This document shows positions 34,696 through 43,050 of a DNA stretch of 64,000 nucleotides, one piece after another. Both the position numbers and the translations under genes were made by a program. Within the stretch, counting starts at the first letter, position 1; each line of letters starts with the position of its first letter. Below the pieces are notes generated by a model. The model saw nothing but the letters and a program-made list of their open reading frames with translations. It was not told the origin of the DNA and made no database searches. Source of the stretch: Pseudomonas putida W15Oct28 (GTDB lineage Bacteria > Pseudomonadota > Gammaproteobacteria > Pseudomonadales > Pseudomonadaceae); the NCBI RefSeq assembly GCF_000708715.2, contig NZ_JENB01000008.1, positions 62,001-126,000 on the forward strand. The letters run 5' to 3'.

Positions 34696-34720
34696 AATGG
34701 CCCCGCAACGCGGGGCCATT
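34696..34720. terminator. Perfect 11-bp hairpin in the gap after the HlyD gene
   Basis: Arms AATGGCCCCGC (34696-34706) and GCGGGGCCATT (34710-34720) with AAC loop. No T-run follows. It lies about 150 nt after the HlyD stop and about 100 nt before the Abi-like gene, so it could be a Rho-independent-like stop for the efflux operon or belong to the inserted segment. The rest of the gap 34549-34817 shows no gene I can support. Confidence 0.5.
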
Positions 34721-34817
34721 GATACGTACCTAGCGTCATCACCAGCATGACCATCCGGTCTTCTGGGAGAGGGCGACATAGGGCTGCATCGCGAATGCTA
34801 ATACAGGAAGGACGAGT

Positions 34818-35477
34818 TTGACAAATCAGGACTGGAGCCCATTTCTTGAGCAGGCTTTTTCCAAGCCACGCCTTGCGCGATACGCCATCAACCCCCGTAA
34901 AACCGCCGCCGCTACGGCCTATGCCCACAACATGCTTCTTGGGCAAGCAATCTAACCATGCCTGCATGTACTGGAAGTCAGTCTGCGAAACGCCATGCAT
35001 CAGGCTTTGCGGCTCAAGTACGGGCGAGCCGATTGGTGGGAGGCGGCGGAATCACTTACCGCTGTCGACAGGTCAGAAATCGAAAAAGCCAAGGCATCGA
35101 TCAAGGTGAAGCGCCATGCTGCATCACCGGACAAGATCATTTCTGATCTGAGCTTTGGTTTTTGGGTCTCCCTGCTGAACACGCGGCATGAGCAGGCGTT
35201 CTGGAAGGAGTTACGCCTTGCCTTTCCCCGGTGCCCGAAGAAAAGGCGACAAAGAAATGAAATTTCAAAGGTATTGAACTTGATTCGGGATCTACGCAAT
35301 CGAGCGGCTCATCATGATGCCTTGCTCTGGTTGGAGCCCGATATTCGGCAACGGCATCTGCTGTGCCTGGAAGTTATTGGATGGGTAAGCCCGGAGTTGA
35401 AGCCTTGGCTTACCCGATATGACGGCTTTCCCGAAGCATGGTCGAACTGGGCTTGCTGTACCGCCTGCGCTTCCTAA
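34818..35477 (+). pseudogene. Abi_2-like abortive-infection gene interrupted by an in-frame TAA
   Basis: Reading from TTG 34818 (GGAAGGA five nt upstream): 45 codons beginning MTNQDWSPFLEQAFSKPRL, then TAA at 34953-34955, then in the same frame 173 more codons (PCLHVLEVSLRNAMHQALRLKYG ... IRDLRNRAAHHDALLW). The joined product (about 219 residues) has the Abi_2 (AbiD/AbiF-like) features: an opening helix, an LEVSLRNA motif, and the RNRxAHH HEPN-like motif late in the protein. The stop replaces what is probably a Tyr codon (AIY-PCLHVLE). Codon use is poorer in GC than in the neighbours (AAA, TTT, ATT and TCA are common), suggesting transfer. A C-terminal piece starting at ATG 34995 could still be made and keeps the HEPN motif. 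It lies between two converging core genes. Confidence 0.72.
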
Positions 35478-35923
35478 CAAGCAGGCCCCACCAAGACAGG
35501 CACCTCCACCCGATCAATCACCTTCGCGCTGATCGACGGGTCCAGCAACCGCCCCAGCCGCGACAGGTGGCGGTGGCCCATGATGATCAGCTCGCAGTTC
35601 AATTCCTGCGCCTTGGCCACGATCGCCTCGACCGGTTGCCCCGCGACCATGCAGCCCTGGCTGGTGAAGCCGGCTTGCTGCAACTCGCGTACGGCTTCGG
35701 CTACGGCGTGGTCGGCGTGCTGCTGTTCTTCGCAGGCGGCGGGGTATTCCTCCAGTTCCTCGGCGGTGTAGGGCGCGGGTTGGTCGTGGACGGCGAAGGT
35801 GGAGTCGATGGCCAGCAGTATGTGCAGTTCGTGGTCGTTGGGGCGGCAGTAGCGCCGGGCGAGGGTGAGCAGGGCGCTGGAAGCGGGGGAGGCGTCGATG
35901 GCGATCAGGACGGGGGTGGGCAT
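35474..35923 (-). CDS. Universal stress protein (UspA family)
   Basis: A 149-residue single-domain Usp: MPTPVLIAIDASPASSALLTLARRYC at the N-terminus with the conserved first strand and Asp10, and a C-terminal segment ELIIMGHRHLSRLGRLLDPSISAKVIDRVEVPVLV. The usual ATP loop G-2x-G-9x-G(S/T) is degenerate here (GHRHLSRLGRLLDPS), so ATP binding is doubtful. ATG 35923 has AGGAT upstream; the longer frame is translated REP. Its last four nt overlap the end of the Abi-like pseudogene on the other strand. Confidence 0.85.
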   Translation of the reverse strand: MPTPVLIAIDASPASSALLTLARRYCRPNDHELHILLAIDSTFAVHDQPAPYTAEELEEYPAACEEQQHADHAVAEAVRELQQAGFTSQGCMVAGQPVEAIVAKAQELNCELIIMGHRHLSRLGRLLDPSISAKVIDRVEVPVLVGPAC

Positions 35924-35964
35924 CGGGGATCCTTGGCAATGGCTGGCTGATGTATCTGCAGGAT

Positions 35965-36060
35965 CGGCCCTTTCGCGGGCACGCCCGCTCCCACAGGTAC
36001 TGCACACCCCGCGGGCATAGTGGGGTTCCTGTGGGAGCGGGCGTGCCCGCGAAGAGGCCG
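35965..36060. repeat. REP pair
   Basis: Canonical inverted REP pair (GGCCCTTTCGCGGGCACGCC... at 35966 and complement ending GCGAAGAGGCCG at 36060), with a 30-nt spacer, upstream of the Usp gene and of the divergent LysR gene. Confidence 0.9.
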
Positions 36061-36126
36061 AACCTGCCATGCCCCATTCTTGGCTCAGTCCACTCAATGA
36101 ATAAATGCCCCACCACGCAAGAGCGC

Positions 36127-36143
36127 ATTGCGTCTGATGCAAT
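36127..36143. promoter_or_regulatory. Palindromic operator upstream of the LysR gene
   Basis: ATTGCGTCTGATGCAAT, a 17-nt interrupted palindrome (ATTGC..GCAAT, with the T-N11-A form of LysR sites), 50 nt before the LysR ATG. Its near-twin lies before the efflux operon at 37111. Confidence 0.7.
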
Positions 36144-36193
36144 CCACCAACCTGCTACCATCGCGTTTCCCACAGCTGTAACGGAAAACGGCC

Positions 36194-37099
36194 ATGCAAC
36201 TCCCGGACATGAACCTGCTCGTCGCCCTCGATGCCCTGCTCGATGAGGGCAGCGTGGTGGGCGCGGCGCAGCGCATGAACCTGAGCCCGGCAGCGATGAG
36301 CCGGACCTTGGGGCGTATCCGTGATGCCTTGGGCGACCCGATCCTGGTGCGCGCCGGCCGTGGCCTGGTGCCGACGCCGCGCGCATTGGCCCTGCGCGAG
36401 CAGGTGCATGGGCTGGTAGAGCAGGCCGGGCAGGTGTTCCGCAGCCGTGACGATGTCGATCTGGTCAACCTGGACCGTGCCTTCAACATCCGCACCAATG
36501 ATCTGTTCATTGCCCTGTACGGCGCCCAGCTGCTGCGCATGATGCTGGCCCAGGCGCCACGTACGGTGTTGCGGTTCGTCCCGGAGGGCAGTGGTGACGA
36601 TGATGCGGTGCTGCGCAACGGGCAGATTGACCTGATCATCAGCTCGGCCGTTGAGCTGGGCCCGGAAATCAAGGTGCAGAGCCTGTTCAACACCTATTTC
36701 GTCGGCCTTGCGCGTGTGGGGCACCCGATCTTCGACGCCCCGATCACCCCTGAGCGTTTTGCCGCCTACCCGCAGATCAGCGTGTCTCGACGCGGCCGTG
36801 CCAATGGCCCGATCGATGTGGCGTTGGCCAACCACAAGGTGGAGCGGCGCGTGGCCCTGATCACCACCAGCTTCCACTCGGCGATGTTCTCGCTGCCGGA
36901 TTCGGACCTGATCCTGCCGATACCCGCCAATATCCTCAACAGTGTGCAGCGGCTGAAGCTGCCATTGCGCTCGTTCGAGATCCCGGTGCCGTTGGAGAAG
37001 GTCAAGGTGATGCAGGCGTGGCACCCCCGTTTCGACAACGACCCCGCGCACCGTTGGTTGCGCCAGACGTTGAAAGCGTGTGGCCGCATCGACCCGTGA
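36194..37099 (+). CDS. LysR-type regulator of the EmrAB-type efflux operon
   Basis: A 301-residue LysR protein of the short-helix NodD/LinR-like group: HTH at about residues 5-60 (MNLLVALDALLDEGSVVGAAQRMNLSPAAMSRTLGRIRDALGDPILVRAGRGLVPT in outline), effector domain about 90-290. It lies upstream of, and co-directional with, the MFS-HlyD-OMF operon, 116 nt away. The 17-bp palindromes before its own gene and before the pump differ at only two positions, indicating autoregulation plus control of the pump. Inducer unknown. Confidence 0.9.
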   Translation: MQLPDMNLLVALDALLDEGSVVGAAQRMNLSPAAMSRTLGRIRDALGDPILVRAGRGLVPTPRALALREQVHGLVEQAGQVFRSRDDVDLVNLDRAFNIRTNDLFIALYGAQLLRMMLAQAPRTVLRFVPEGSGDDDAVLRNGQIDLIISSAVELGPEIKVQSLFNTYFVGLARVGHPIFDAPITPERFAAYPQISVSRRGRANGPIDVALANHKVERRVALITTSFHSAMFSLPDSDLILPIPANILNSVQRLKLPLRSFEIPVPLEKVKVMQAWHPRFDNDPAHRWLRQTLKACGRIDP

Positions 37100-37110
37100 T
37101 TTCGACCTCG

Positions 37111-37127
37111 ATTGCGTCTGGCGCAAT
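37111..37127. promoter_or_regulatory. Palindromic operator upstream of the MFS efflux operon
   Basis: ATTGCGTCTGGCGCAAT, 15 of 17 positions identical to the site at 36127 and a better palindrome (ATTGCG..CGCAAT). It lies 12 nt after the LysR stop and 88 nt before the MFS ATG. Confidence 0.72.
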
Positions 37128-37215
37128 ATAAAACTACCAACAAGTCAGTTTTCGTCAGCATTCGACCTTCTTAAACTTGCCCCAGCCCTGAAATTGTTGC
37201 TGGAGATGTATTCCC

Positions 37216-38757
37216 ATGAGTTCCCTGACCGCGCCCTCTGCGGCGCTGGCCGCCGCCCCCGCGCCGGCCGCGCCTGCGCAGACGGCGTTTGGCCTGCAGG
37301 TGGTGGTCGGGCTGTTCGGTGTGTTGCTGGCCGTGCTGTGTGCAGGCCTCAACGAGTCGGTCACCAAGATTTCCCTCGCCGATATCCGCGGTGCCATGGG
37401 CATTGGTGCCGACGAAGGTGCCTGGCTGCTGGCGGTGTACAGCGCCGCCTCGGTCTCGGCCATGGCCTTTGCGCCGTGGCTGGCTACCACCTTCTCGCTG
37501 CGGCGCTTCACCATGAGCGCCATCGGCCTGTTCGCCGTGCTCGGCCTGCTGCAACCGTTCGCCCCCAACCTGCACAGCCTGATGCTGCTGCGTGTGCTGC
37601 AGGGCTTTGCCTCGGGTGCCTTGCCGCCGATGCTGATGAGCGTGGCCCTGCGCTTTCTGCCGCCGGGTATCAAGGTTTACGGCCTGGCCTGCTATGCCCT
37701 GACTGCCACCTTCGGCCCCAACCTTGGCACGCCATTGGCGGGGCTGTGGACCGAGTACGTCGGCTGGCAATGGGCGTTCTGGCAGATCATCCTGCCCTCG
37801 CTGCTGGCCATCGTCTGCGTCGGCTGGGGCCTGCCGCAAGACCCGCTGCGCCTGGAGCGTTTCAAGCAGTTTGACTGGCGTGGCGTGCTGCTTGGCCTGC
37901 CGGCCATCAGCTGCATCGTGCTGGGCCTTTCGCTGGGCGACCGCTGGGGCTGGTTCGATTCGCCGCTGATCTGCTGGCTGCTGGGCGGTGGCCTGCTGTT
38001 GCTGGTGCTGTTCATGTACAACGAGTGGTCCGAGCCGCTGCCGTTCTTCCAGTTGCGCATGCTGCAGCGGCGCAACCTGAGTTTCGCCTTGGTGACCTTG
38101 GCCGGTGTGCTGATCGTGCTGTCGGGTGTGGGCAGCATTCCCTCGGCCTACCTGGCGCAGATCCAGGGCTACCGCCCGGTGCAGACCAGCCCGCTGATGA
38201 TGCTGGTGGCCATGCCGCAGCTGATCGCCCTGCCGCTGACCGCGGCACTGTGCAACATCCGTGCGGTGGACTGCCGCTGGGTGCTGGGCATCGGCCTGGC
38301 GATGCTGGCGGTGTCCTGTGTGGGCAGCAGCCTGATGACCAGCGAGTGGATCCGTGGCGACTTCTACCCGTTCTACCTGCTGCAGGTGTTCGGCCAGCCG
38401 ATGGCGGTGCTGCCGCTGCTGATGCTGTCCACCAACGGCATGACCCCGCAGGAAGGCCCGTTCGCCTCCAGCTGGTTCAACACCGTGAAAGGCCTGGCCG
38501 CAGTGATCGCCGGTGGCCTGCTGGATGCCCTTGGCACCCTGCGCCGGCACTTCCATTCCAACCACCTGGTGGACAGCCTGGGCAATGCCCCGCTGGTCGA
38601 CGACAGCGCTGCCGGCCTGGCCAGGCGCATCCACGACCAGGCGCTGGTACTGACCTCCGCCGACCTGTACCTGGTCATGGCCTGCATCGCCGTGGCCCTG
38701 ATCTGCCTGATTCCTTTCGTGCCTACCCGGGTCTATCCGCCGCGTGCGGTGGCCTGA
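37216..38757 (+). CDS. DHA2-family MFS drug exporter (EmrB-like)
   Basis: A 513-residue inner-membrane protein with about 14 predicted helices, as in the DHA2 (EmrB) family. Motif A-like and motif C segments are visible (ALRFLPPGIKVYGLACYALTATFGPNLGTPLAGLWTEYVGWQWAFW). The short Ala/Pro-rich N-terminus precedes helix 1. It probably forms a tripartite pump with the HlyD and OMF proteins encoded next. ATG 37216 follows GGAGATG. Substrates unknown; EmrAB-type pumps export hydrophobic drugs and uncouplers. Confidence 0.92.
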   Translation: MSSLTAPSAALAAAPAPAAPAQTAFGLQVVVGLFGVLLAVLCAGLNESVTKISLADIRGAMGIGADEGAWLLAVYSAASVSAMAFAPWLATTFSLRRFTMSAIGLFAVLGLLQPFAPNLHSLMLLRVLQGFASGALPPMLMSVALRFLPPGIKVYGLACYALTATFGPNLGTPLAGLWTEYVGWQWAFWQIILPSLLAIVCVGWGLPQDPLRLERFKQFDWRGVLLGLPAISCIVLGLSLGDRWGWFDSPLICWLLGGGLLLLVLFMYNEWSEPLPFFQLRMLQRRNLSFALVTLAGVLIVLSGVGSIPSAYLAQIQGYRPVQTSPLMMLVAMPQLIALPLTAALCNIRAVDCRWVLGIGLAMLAVSCVGSSLMTSEWIRGDFYPFYLLQVFGQPMAVLPLLMLSTNGMTPQEGPFASSWFNTVKGLAAVIAGGLLDALGTLRRHFHSNHLVDSLGNAPLVDDSAAGLARRIHDQALVLTSADLYLVMACIAVALICLIPFVPTRVYPPRAVA

Positions 38758-38785
38758 ACCCTGGATGAATTCGAGAACACCTGAA

Positions 38786-39847
38786 ATGACCAACAACCGC
38801 AAAACCCTGTTCATCGGCTCGGTGCTGGCCGTGGCCGTGCTGGCTGGCATCGTCGGCCCTTGGATGTTTGGCAGCGACCACCGCCAGAGCACCAACGACG
38901 CCTATGTGATCGCCGATTACACCGTGGTCGCGCCCAAGGTGGCCGGCTTTATCAAAGAAGTGCTGGTGGAGGACAACCAGCAGGTCACCGCTGGCCAGTT
39001 GCTGGCGACCATCGACCCCCGCGATTACCAGGCCGCCCTGGATGCCGCGCAAGCGCAGTTGCTGGTGGCCCAGGCGCAAAGCGCCGATGCCCGCGCCACC
39101 CTGGAGCGCCAGGCCTCGTTGATTGCCCAGGCCGAGGCTGCGGTGAAAGCCGCCCAGGCCGAAGCGGCGTTCGCCGACCACGAGGTCAACCGCTACAGCC
39201 GCCTGGCCGAGCAGGGCGCCGGTACCGTACAGAACGCCCAGCAGGCGCGCAGCGGCGTCGACCAGGCCCGTGCCCGCCTGGCCAATGTTCAGGCGGCGTT
39301 GGTGGCCACGCGCAAGCAGGTGGATATTCTGACCGCCCAGGTGGCCAGCGCCGATGGCCAGCTGAAACGGGCCGAAGCGGGCGTAGAGAAGGCCCAGTTG
39401 GATCTGTCCTATACCCGCATCACTGCACCGGTTGACGGCATGGTTGGTGAGCGCGCCCTGCGCGTCGGTGCCTACGTCAACCCAGGTGCCCGCCTGCTGT
39501 CGGTGGTGCCGTTGCAACAGGCCTATGTGGTCGGCAACTTTCAGGAAACCCAGCTGACCCACGTGCAGCCTGGCCAGCCGGTGAGCATCAGCGTCGACAC
39601 CTTCTCCGGCGAGAAGCTGCAAGGCCACGTGGAAAGCATCGCCCCGGCCACCGGCGTGACGTTTGCCGCGGTCAAGCCAGACAACGCCACTGGCAACTTC
39701 ACCAAGGTGGTGCAGCGCATTCCGGTGAAGATCGTCTTCGATGACGGCCAGCCGCTGCTTACCCGCCTGCGTGTGGGCATGTCGGTGGAAGCGACCATCG
39801 ATACCCGTGGCGACAAGCTGGACGGCAAAGAGGTAAGCGCACGATGA
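38786..39847 (+). CDS. HlyD/EmrA-type membrane fusion protein
   Basis: A 353-residue adaptor: membrane anchor (LFIGSVLAVAVLAGIVGPWMF), then STNDAYVIADYTVVAPKVAGFIKEVLVEDNQQVTAGQLLATIDPRDYQAAL (biotinyl-lipoyl half, typical of EmrA), a long coiled coil (about 90-190, Ala/Gln-rich), the second lipoyl half (YTRITAPVDGMVGERALRVG) and a barrel domain. Two in-frame ATGs are possible (38765, 38786); I prefer 38786, preceded by GAGAA. The stop overlaps the OMF start (ATGA). Confidence 0.92.
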   Translation: MTNNRKTLFIGSVLAVAVLAGIVGPWMFGSDHRQSTNDAYVIADYTVVAPKVAGFIKEVLVEDNQQVTAGQLLATIDPRDYQAALDAAQAQLLVAQAQSADARATLERQASLIAQAEAAVKAAQAEAAFADHEVNRYSRLAEQGAGTVQNAQQARSGVDQARARLANVQAALVATRKQVDILTAQVASADGQLKRAEAGVEKAQLDLSYTRITAPVDGMVGERALRVGAYVNPGARLLSVVPLQQAYVVGNFQETQLTHVQPGQPVSISVDTFSGEKLQGHVESIAPATGVTFAAVKPDNATGNFTKVVQRIPVKIVFDDGQPLLTRLRVGMSVEATIDTRGDKLDGKEVSAR

Positions 39848-41295
39848 AACCGGCATTACGCTTGAGCCCGTTGCTGCTGGCGGTATTGATGGCCGGCTGC
39901 ACCATGGGCCCGGACTTCCTGCGCCCCGACAGCCAGGCACCGCAACAGTGGGCGCCGCTGCAAGGCGAGGCGGCGGCCAGCCAGCCGCAGGCCGAACCGC
40001 TGGAACTGCGCTGGTGGGAAGCCTTTCACGATGCCCAGCTGAGCGCCTTGATCCAGCGTGTTGCCGAACGCAACCTCGACCTGCAAATGGCCAGTGCGCG
40101 GTTGCTGCAAAGCCGCGCCCTGCGCAGCACCGTGGCCGCCGATGAAGTGCCGTCGGTGGATGTGAACGCTGGCTACAGCCGCGCCCGCAACAGCGCCGAA
40201 GGCCTGAGCGACCCGTCTGGCAAGGCGGGCAAAGAGGCGTACAACCTTTGGCAAGGCGACTTGGTGGCCGGTTGGGAGCTGGACCTGTGGGGCCGGGTGC
40301 GGCGCCAGGTCGAGGCTGCCGATGCCACCGTCGAAGTGGCCGAGAACGACCGCCGCGGGGTGTTGCTGGCCTTGCTGTCGGAAACCGCCGGCAACTACAT
40401 CCAGCTGCGCGCGGTGCAGCACACGATTGATGTGACGCAGGACAACCTGAAGGTCGCCCGGCACAGCCTGAAGCTGTCTGAAAATCGCCAGGCCGAGGGC
40501 GTCGCCACACGCCTGGACGTGGCCCAGGCCAGCGCCCAGGTCGCGTCGATCGAGGCCCGCCTGCCAAGCCTGGAAGCCCGGCGCGACGACCTGATCAACG
40601 CCCTCAGCCTGCTCGCTGCCGAACCGCCGCGCAGCCTGCAGGCCGAATTGCTGCAGGGCGGCGAGCTGCCCGCGCCGCAGCAGAAGTTTGCCATTGGCGT
40701 GCCGTCCGAACTGGCCGAGCGCCGGCCAGACATCCGCCAGGCCGAAGCCCGCTTGCATGCCGCCACCGCCAGCATTGGCGTGGCCAAGGCGGATTTCTAC
40801 CCGAGCATCCGGCTGTCAGGCAGTGTCGGCTTCCAGGCCATGCAACTGTCCGATTTTGGTGGCTGGGATTCGCGCCGGTTTGCCTTCGGGCCGCAGCTGT
40901 CGCTGCCGATCTTCGAGGGCGGCCGGCTCAAGGGCACCCTGGAGCTGCGCGAGGCGCAGCAGCAGGAAGCGGCGCTGAACTACCGCAAGGTGGTGCTGGG
41001 GGCCTGGCATGAAATTGACGATGTGCTTCGCCTGTATAACGCCAGCCAGTTGCGCCGAGACCACTTGGCCGAGGCTGTGCGACAGAACCGCATCGCCCTG
41101 GAAACTGCCCAGCGCCAGTATGTGGAAGGGGCAGTGGACTTTCTCAATGTGCTGACGGTGCAGGGTGCATTGCTGGCCAGTGAGGAGCAGTGGATCGACA
41201 GCTCGGCAGCGGTGTCGCAGGCGTTGGTGGGGCTGTACAAGGCCCTGGGTGGTGGCTGGCAGGCGTTTGACGAACAGCCCGCGAAGAAAGCATAA
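39844..41295 (+). CDS. NodT-type outer-membrane efflux lipoprotein
   Basis: A 483-residue OMF with lipoprotein signal and lipobox LMAGC (Cys19). Two OEP repeats follow, with the hallmarks LVAGWELDLWGRVRRQVEAA and GVPSELAERRPDIRQAEARL. It completes the MFS-HlyD pump across the outer membrane. It is a second OMF in this region, related to but distinct from the one at 29757. A GC hairpin and REPs follow the stop. Confidence 0.92.
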   Translation: MKPALRLSPLLLAVLMAGCTMGPDFLRPDSQAPQQWAPLQGEAAASQPQAEPLELRWWEAFHDAQLSALIQRVAERNLDLQMASARLLQSRALRSTVAADEVPSVDVNAGYSRARNSAEGLSDPSGKAGKEAYNLWQGDLVAGWELDLWGRVRRQVEAADATVEVAENDRRGVLLALLSETAGNYIQLRAVQHTIDVTQDNLKVARHSLKLSENRQAEGVATRLDVAQASAQVASIEARLPSLEARRDDLINALSLLAAEPPRSLQAELLQGGELPAPQQKFAIGVPSELAERRPDIRQAEARLHAATASIGVAKADFYPSIRLSGSVGFQAMQLSDFGGWDSRRFAFGPQLSLPIFEGGRLKGTLELREAQQQEAALNYRKVVLGAWHEIDDVLRLYNASQLRRDHLAEAVRQNRIALETAQRQYVEGAVDFLNVLTVQGALLASEEQWIDSSAAVSQALVGLYKALGGGWQAFDEQPAKKA

Positions 41296-41296
41296 A

Positions 41297-41407
41297 AAGC
41301 GGGGCCGCTGTGCGGCCCATCGCGACACAAGGCCGCTCCTACAGGTACAGCGCTAACCTTGGATAACACTGTCCCTGTGGGAGCGGGCATGCCCGCGAAG
41401 AGGCCGG
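41297..41407. repeat. Terminator hairpin plus hybrid REP pair
   Basis: A GC hairpin (GGGCCGC-TGT-GCGGCCC, about 41302-41318) two nt after the OMF stop codon, followed by a REP of the TCGCGACACAAGGCCGCTCC class (41320-41345) and an inverted REP of the other class (CTGTGGGAGCGGGCATGCCC..., 41375-41407). The two halves belong to different REP types, so the pair cannot form the usual long stem. Confidence 0.75.
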
Positions 41408-41424
41408 TACAGGCACACGAAATC

Positions 41425-42237
41425 TCACAGCGGGCGCAGCAGGCCAAACCGCTTGCGCAACGCCCAATCCAGCAACCGCCGTGGCAGCAACCGGGCCATC
41501 AACGGCAACGCCGTACTGCCATTGCCCAACCGCACCACCGCCGGCACCGGCGACTTGCCGACTGCCGCCAACACCCCCTGGGCAAACACCGCCGCCGAAG
41601 TCGGCCTGTCCTGCGAAGCCCGCGCCCGCGCCTGGACATGGTCACGCAACGGCCACCATGGTGAGTCCGCCGCCAGTACCTGCTCGGCCTGGCGCTGGGC
41701 ATTGTTGGCGAACTGTGTGTCAATCGCCCCCGGCTGCACTTCCATCACCTGCACACCGAACGGTGCCAGTTCCAGGCGCAAGGCATCGCTCAGCGCATGC
41801 ACGGCCGCTTTCGAGGCGCAGTAGGCTCCGGCGAATGGCGTGACCAGCACACCGGAAACGCTGCCGATGTTCACCACCGTTGCGCGTGAGCGGCGCAGCA
41901 GCGGGAACAGCGCACGGGTAACGCCGACCACGGCGAACACGTTGGTTTCGAACTGTTGGCGCAGGGCATCCACACCACCGTCCAGCAACGGGCCCATGGC
42001 GCCGTAGCCGGCGTTGTTGATCAGGATATCCAGGGTTTCAAGTTCTTCGGCCAGGCGGGCCAGGGCCTCGCTGTCGTTCACATCCAGTTGCCGGGCGGTG
42101 AAGCCGGCGGCGTTCAATACTTCAACATCCTCTGCCTTGCGAGCAGTGGCCCAGACGTGGTGGCCGGCATCGCGAAAGGCGTCGGCCAGGGCGCGGCCGA
42201 TGCCGCTGGAACAACCGGTGATCAAAACGGTGGGCAT
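41425..42237 (-). CDS. Short-chain dehydrogenase/reductase
   Basis: A 270-residue classical SDR: NAD(P) motif TGCSSGIG at residues 7-14, NNAGYG at about 74-79, catalytic Ser (IGSVSG), Tyr-Lys (YCASKAAVHAL). A C-terminal extension after residue 230 is basic (PLMARLLPRRLLDWALRKRFGLL) and may touch the membrane. The substrate is unknown. ATG 42237 follows AAAGG. It stands alone between REP clusters. Confidence 0.88.
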   Translation of the reverse strand: MPTVLITGCSSGIGRALADAFRDAGHHVWATARKAEDVEVLNAAGFTARQLDVNDSEALARLAEELETLDILINNAGYGAMGPLLDGGVDALRQQFETNVFAVVGVTRALFPLLRRSRATVVNIGSVSGVLVTPFAGAYCASKAAVHALSDALRLELAPFGVQVMEVQPGAIDTQFANNAQRQAEQVLAADSPWWPLRDHVQARARASQDRPTSAAVFAQGVLAAVGKSPVPAVVRLGNGSTALPLMARLLPRRLLDWALRKRFGLLRPL

Positions 42238-42274
42238 ATGGAGGCCTTTGATGAAGGTTGAAGGTGTGTAGTCT

Positions 42275-42379
42275 GCACTGGTCCTATCGCCGGCAAGCCA
42301 GCTCCCACAGGTACTGCACAGGCCTAGAAAACTGCGGGGTACCTGTGGGAGCTGGCTTGCCGGCGATAGGGCCAGTGCA
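42275..42379. repeat. REP pair
   Basis: Inverted REP variants with GCCGGCAAGCCAGC tips (42275-42315 and 42339-42379), the arms extending to TGCACTGG/CCAGTGCA at the outer ends. Same sub-type as at 17168 and 18776. Confidence 0.9.
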
Positions 42380-42388
42380 GGCTAGGCA

Positions 42389-42853
42389 TCAATTGGCGAA
42401 TGTACCTTGCAGGTGCTCGGCACGAAACTCCAGGGTTTGCGGCCGGTACCCGGCGCGCAGGGGTGGCAGCGGCAGGCAGTCCTTCCACTCGGCCCCCGGC
42501 TGCAAATCACCTGGGCCCCGGTAGCGCGGGGCGTTGTAGGTGCTTTCGGCCAGGTTCACGGTGTCGCCCGGCGCATACGCCGCCACCCGCCAGCGCAGTT
42601 CGGTCAGCGGGGCCTTGTTGCCGTTTTTCATGTGTACCTGCAAAGCGCGGTCGGCCGGGCATTGTTCGGGGGCATAGGCAAGGCGCAGGTCCAGGCGGGC
42701 CAGTTGCGAGCTTTCGCGGGTGTCTTGCCAGGCAACGAACAGGGCTACCAGGCCCAAGCCACATACGGCGGCCAACGAGATTGGCAAGGCCTTGGCCGGG
42801 TAACGTAGCAGCAGCACCAGCCAGGTGAGGATGAGGAAGGCACCGATGATCAT
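42389..42853 (-). CDS. Uncharacterised membrane-anchored protein
   Basis: A 154-residue protein with two hydrophobic helices (IIGAFLILTWLVLLLRYP and LPISLAAVCGLGLVALFVAW) and a soluble C-terminal domain of about 100 residues with two Cys (PEQCPADRA and KDCLPLPPL), possibly a disulfide in the periplasm. I do not recognise a family with certainty. It is flanked by REP pairs on both sides and shows no operon partner. The start ATG 42853 lacks a strong ribosome site. Confidence 0.7.
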   Translation of the reverse strand: MIIGAFLILTWLVLLLRYPAKALPISLAAVCGLGLVALFVAWQDTRESSQLARLDLRLAYAPEQCPADRALQVHMKNGNKAPLTELRWRVAAYAPGDTVNLAESTYNAPRYRGPGDLQPGAEWKDCLPLPPLRAGYRPQTLEFRAEHLQGTFAN

Positions 42854-42921
42854 GGGGCTTGCAGACCTTGGTTGCGCGGGGTCTGACCATCGTAGCCTGA
42901 AATGGGGAGTGGCTCAAAAGC

Positions 42922-43039
42922 GGGAGGGCTTTGCCCTCCTATCGCGACACAAGGCCGCTCCTACAAGGACCGCATGTTTCCCTGGATACGCGGTCCCTGT
43001 AGGAGCGGCCTTGTGTCGCGATGGGCCGCGAAGCGGCCC
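42922..43039. repeat. REP pair and hairpins downstream of algA
   Basis: Three nested signals: hairpin GGGAGGGC..GCCCTCC (42922-42939), an inverted pair of the TCGCGACACAAGGCCGCTCCTACA REP class (42942-42965 and 42998-43020), and hairpin GGGCCGC..GCGGCCC (43023-43039) 12 nt past the algA stop. Together they likely terminate the alginate operon. Confidence 0.85.
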
Positions 43040-43050
43040 CGGGATATCAC

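Noticed and set aside
34545..35000. A 151-codon minus-strand frame overlapping the Abi-like gene
   Set aside because: No known domain and no ribosome site, and the plus strand explains the region through the Abi_2 motifs.
37171..38895. A 574-codon minus-strand frame opposite the MFS exporter
   Set aside because: Same antisense artefact (Q/H/G-rich), while the sense strand encodes a full DHA2 transporter.
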